DNA of 22,756 nucleotides from a virus, in the IMG/VR virus record IMGVR_UViG_3300042010_000043, positions 1 to 22,756 of that record; one strand, written 5' to 3'. Position 1 is the stretch's first letter, and each line of letters starts with the position of its first letter. Positions 20,012-22,756 of the stretch are shown piece after piece. The notes under the pieces were generated by a model, which did not search any database, was not told where the DNA came from, and saw only the letters and a program-made list of their open reading frames with translations. The translations under genes were made by a program, and so were the position numbers.

Positions 20012-20809
20012 ATGACTAAGTATCGTAACCCCAAGCATGAACAAGAAGCTCTGGAACTCGAACAGCTCGAACAGGAGCAGAATTTCATGGCAGAACCGGC
20101 ATCATCCGCAGAGGATGAAGTCTGGAAGAAGCGCTACGGGGATCTTCGGCGACATGCCGATCAGGTTCAGAATGAAACCAAGACACGTATGGCTGAACTT
20201 GAACAGAAACTAGAACAGGCTCTCCGGGGCCAACTTAAGGCACCTAAGTCTGATGAAGACGTTGAACTATGGATGCGTGAATATCCTGAATTCGCTGGTA
20301 TTCTAGAAACCATCGTACAGAAGCGCATCAGAGAAGCAACCTCTCAGACTGAGGCTAAAATCGCAAAGGTTGAGCTTAAGCAAAAAGAATTGGATGCCCA
20401 AGAGGCATTCATGCTTCTCAGAGAACTCCACCCCGATCTGAATGATCTTCTCGCGAAAGATTCTCATTTCAGGAAGTGGTTGGATAAACAACCTGAGAAG
20501 TACAAAAACAAGATGAATGGTCTCGATGTGGAAGAAGCTTCACTTGTTATTTCTAAGTACAAGGCCGAAAACAAGAAGTCAACTAAGTCGAAGGTCGATG
20601 AGGATGACTACAACGGAAAGGATGCAGCCAAGGTGGTGCGCAACCGTTCTACTGTTGAAGAGCCGGATGCAGATGCTGGTGACTATGAGTTTTCCGAGTC
20701 CCAGGTTCAGAAGAATGGAAATCGTTGGTACATTGCAAATGAAGATGCCATCGAATCCGCTATCCGCAGGGGTAAGTTCCTTTACGACATTTCGGGTGGT
20801 GCCCGCTAA
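20012..20809 (+). CDS. Capsid scaffolding protein
   Basis: A 265-residue, highly charged protein (Glu, Lys, Gln) with coiled-coil-like helices at about 48-72 and 95-133 and an acidic disordered region near 200-225, ending in a short folded piece (NRWYIANEDAIESAIRRGKF). This is the typical composition and place of a scaffold, directly before the major capsid gene; it guides procapsid assembly and then leaves. AAAGGAG sits before the ATG. No protease motif is seen, so it is probably not a protease-scaffold fusion. Confidence 0.82.
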   Translation: MTKYRNPKHEQEALELEQLEQEQNFMAEPASSAEDEVWKKRYGDLRRHADQVQNETKTRMAELEQKLEQALRGQLKAPKSDEDVELWMREYPEFAGILETIVQKRIREATSQTEAKIAKVELKQKELDAQEAFMLLRELHPDLNDLLAKDSHFRKWLDKQPEKYKNKMNGLDVEEASLVISKYKAENKKSTKSKVDEDDYNGKDAAKVVRNRSTVEEPDADAGDYEFSESQVQKNGNRWYIANEDAIESAIRRGKFLYDISGGAR

Positions 20810-20957
20810 TTAGTTCAGGATTACCTGACATAGATATACATAGAAGACTACCCATTTTGATTGACCCCCGTAAGGGATACTCAAGATACATGGCCTCCTC
20901 TTATGGAATTGATCTATTTAACCCAAATTAAATATTTTAATCTCATGGAGAATTTAA
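20810..20957 (+). other. 148-base gap upstream of the capsid gene
   Basis: Holds a small perfect hairpin TCAGG-ATTA-CCTGA (20815-20828), an AT-rich stretch before the capsid start and a 13-codon frame (ATG 20890) without a good ribosome site. TTGACC at 20861 lacks a convincing -10. A weak promoter or RNA-processing site boosting capsid expression is possible. Confidence 0.35.
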
Positions 20958-22004
20958 ATGGCATTTCAAAGTGCAACTGGTTATAATAACCTTCCTAATG
21001 GTAAATTTAGCCCGGTAATCTACTCGCAGAAGGTCCAGAAGCAATTCCGCAAGACCTCTGTCGTTCAGGACGTTACCAACTCTGACTACTTCGGTGAAAT
21101 CTCGAACTATGGTGACTCGGTTCAGATCATCAAAGAACCGGAAATCGCGATCTCTAAGTATGCCCGTGGCGCTCAGCTCACGTCGCAGGATCTCGAAGAC
21201 CAGGACTTCACCCTCATCGTTGACCGTGCGAACGCATTCCAGTTCCAGATCGACGACATTGAAAAGAAGCAGTCGCATGTAAACTGGATGGATCTGGCAA
21301 CGGATCGTGCAGCTTACAACCTGGCTCAGACCTATGACGCTGACATCCTCGGCTATCTGTCTGGTTTCGAGCAGCTCACCCTCGGTGGTGCATGGACGGC
21401 TCGTACGGCTCCGGTTGGTACGAAGTCTGAATCCACGGCTGACTCGGACGAACTGTTTGCGATCCACAAGCTGGCTCGTAACTCCTTCGTAACGGGTGGT
21501 TCTTCTTCGGACTCGATTGCTGTCGGTACGGCTGGTACTTACGACGTAACGCCTCTTCAGGTAGTTAACCGTATGAACCGTCTGCTCGATCAGCAGAACG
21601 TTCCGAAGGAAGGTCGCTGGCTCATTGTTGATCCGGTCTTCCTCGAAATCATCATGGACGAAAACTCGAAGTTCATGAACCAGTTCTATCAGGATTCGGA
21701 ACAGCTCTCCAACGGCAAGCTCTCGGCCAACACGGTCTATGGCTTCAAGTGGTACACCTCGAACAACCTGCCGTTCATCGGCTCGGGTCCGGCTGTCCTC
21801 GACAACAACGGTTCGTCCACCGACTATGGTGTCATCGTTGCTGGTCATGACTCTGCTGTTGCTACGGCTGAACAGATCAACAAGACGGAATCCTTCCGTT
21901 CTCCGTTCGGCTTCTCGGACATCGTTCGTGGTATGCATATGTACGGTCGTAAGATCCTGAAGCCTACCGGCCTCGTTCGTGCAATCTACAACAAGGCTAA
22001 CTAA
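20958..22004 (+). CDS. Major capsid protein
   Basis: A 348-residue protein, the usual size for a podovirus-type coat protein with the HK97 fold. The N-terminal arm (FQSATGYNNLPNGKFSPVIYSQKVQKQFRK... in part) is followed by strand-rich parts with YGDSVQII and a spine-helix-like segment near residues 115-135. GGAG lies seven bases before the ATG. Codons after the first twenty are strongly C/G-ending, unlike the portal and hydrolase genes, as expected for the most abundant virion protein. It is flanked by scaffold and a capsid-associated gene. Assignment rests on order, size and composition, not a catalytic motif. Confidence 0.88.
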   Translation: MAFQSATGYNNLPNGKFSPVIYSQKVQKQFRKTSVVQDVTNSDYFGEISNYGDSVQIIKEPEIAISKYARGAQLTSQDLEDQDFTLIVDRANAFQFQIDDIEKKQSHVNWMDLATDRAAYNLAQTYDADILGYLSGFEQLTLGGAWTARTAPVGTKSESTADSDELFAIHKLARNSFVTGGSSSDSIAVGTAGTYDVTPLQVVNRMNRLLDQQNVPKEGRWLIVDPVFLEIIMDENSKFMNQFYQDSEQLSNGKLSANTVYGFKWYTSNNLPFIGSGPAVLDNNGSSTDYGVIVAGHDSAVATAEQINKTESFRSPFGFSDIVRGMHMYGRKILKPTGLVRAIYNKAN

Positions 22005-22026
22005 TAGGTCATAAGGAGAAATATAA

Positions 22027-22533
22027 ATGGCTACTATTACTACTCTCTCCAATCCTACCTACGCTACGGCTAACCTTGCCCCGCGTACGATGGATAACGC
22101 TAACTTTGCCTATAAGGTATGGCGTGAAATCGACCTCGCTGCTGCTGTAACTGCCAAGGGTTCCGCTCTTGCACAGGCAGACGTTATCGAGGCTCTTCGT
22201 CTTCCGGCTGGTGTCCAGATTCTGGCTGCTGGTGCACAGAAGACTGCTGCCATGACTGGTACTTCTACGGACCTCACCTTCGACATTGGTATCACCGGTG
22301 TTGACGTTGACATCTACGTAGACGGTTGGGACTTTGACGCTGCTGCTGTTGGCTCCTATGCCACTCCGGCAGGTGTTCAGACCCCGGCTCTCGTACTCTC
22401 GGCCTCCGACACGATTGATATCCTGTTTGCTACGCAGACCGGTACTGTCCTGACGGGCAAGGTCATGGTTTGGGCTGTAATCGTTGACGTGACTGTTGAG
22501 TCCCGTGGCGTAATCGCTCAACCGAAGTCGTAA
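22027..22533 (+). CDS. Capsid-associated (decoration or minor head) protein
   Basis: A 168-residue Ala/Thr/Val-rich beta protein with a central segment of alternating strands (LTFDIGITGVDVDIYVDGWD; VGSYATPAG; DTIDILFATQTGTVLTGKV). This composition and the position directly after the capsid gene are typical of decoration proteins that stabilise the shell. It shares the C/G-ending codon use of the capsid gene, suggesting high copy number. AAGGAG precedes the start. An adaptor-type head-completion role is an alternative. Confidence 0.75.
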   Translation: MATITTLSNPTYATANLAPRTMDNANFAYKVWREIDLAAAVTAKGSALAQADVIEALRLPAGVQILAAGAQKTAAMTGTSTDLTFDIGITGVDVDIYVDGWDFDAAAVGSYATPAGVQTPALVLSASDTIDILFATQTGTVLTGKVMVWAVIVDVTVESRGVIAQPKS

Positions 22534-22547
22534 TTAATCTAACTATT

Positions 22548-22570
22548 GGTGGGGTCCTTGTGGCCCCATC
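22548..22570 (+). terminator. Terminator-like hairpin after the capsid genes
   Basis: GGTGGGG (22548-22554) pairs with CCCCATC (22564-22570), including one G-U, around a nine-base loop. ATTCTATAAT follows, a poor U-tract, so it may only partly stop transcription. Its place after the two most highly expressed genes fits a terminator that reduces downstream mRNA. Confidence 0.55.
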
Positions 22571-22591
22571 ATTCTATAATAGGGGTTAATT

Positions 22592-22756
22592 ATGGATAAC
22601 GAAGGATTGGATAAAAGAATATCCGTCCTTGAGCAGTGGAGAATTCTCGTTGATGTATCTTTGGGTAAACATGAAGTTAACTCAGAATACATGAAAAAAG
22701 AATTCGCTGAACTCAAGGATGAACTAAAAGACATCAAACGAACAGCTAAGAATCTT
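22592..22756 (+). CDS. Start of a coiled-coil, possibly holin-like protein (partial)
   Basis: An ATG at 22592, six bases after AGGGG, opens a frame still open at the window end (55 residues). It reads as one amphipathic, charged helix: LDKRISVLEQWRILVD, later EFAELKDELKDIKRTAKNL. This resembles the N-terminal part of XhlA-type holins or small phage membrane proteins, in which a coiled coil precedes a membrane helix. That helix would lie beyond the edge, so the holin call is tentative. Confidence 0.7.
   Translation, partial: MDNEGLDKRISVLEQWRILVDVSLGKHEVNSEYMKKEFAELKDELKDIKRTAKNL

Noticed and set aside
20943-22052. 369-residue open frame on the - strand
   Set aside because: Exactly antisense to the major capsid gene; it is open because of the biased codon use of that gene, has an Arg/Val/Asp-rich composition and no ribosome site.

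Overview
The window is part of a tailed double-stranded DNA phage genome (Caudoviricetes). The evidence is a contiguous virion module on the + strand: small and large terminase, portal, scaffold, major capsid and a capsid-associated protein. Gene order and the roughly 700-residue portal suggest a podovirus, but no tail-tube or sheath gene is visible to settle this. Several small leftward proteins resemble, from memory, families common in rhizobial genomes and their phages, so an alphaproteobacterial (Rhizobiales) host is my best inference. It is not proven.

Layout. (1) 1-7569, - strand: about two dozen small, tightly packed genes, many with 1-nt stop/start overlaps. They include small membrane proteins, small SH3-like proteins, a Cro/CI-type repressor-like protein, a gamma-glutamylcyclotransferase-like protein, a secreted Asp/His-rich protein, and a 252-residue protein at the promoter-proximal end. 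Seven of these genes encode fewer than 60 residues and were found by reading the strand directly. (2) 7570-10239: 2.7 kb without a convincing gene. It divides into a stem-rich block (about 7600-9320) lying directly downstream of a near-consensus leftward sigma-70 promoter, an AT-rich centre with many copies of the palindrome TACTTCAAGTA, a GC-rich stem-loop, and a perfect-consensus rightward sigma-70 promoter. This looks like the control region and possibly the replication origin. (3) 10240-22756, + strand: terminase genes, small accessory genes, an SGNH-esterase tail or fibre protein, portal, a two-domain peptidoglycan hydrolase, scaffold, capsid, capsid-associated protein, and the start of a holin-like gene that leaves the window.

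How it fits together: host RNA polymerase can start divergently from the control region. The leftward transcript carries a possible giant structured RNA or leader and then the host-interaction genes, broken by terminators at 5657-5691 and 4211-4245 and re-started at least once (promoter 5039-5067). The rightward transcript carries DNA packaging and capsid assembly. The likeliest undescribed elements are the structured-RNA block, the palindrome array, and a C-terminal peptide tag (YDP[TS]QxGDxxDDI) shared by three otherwise different small proteins.
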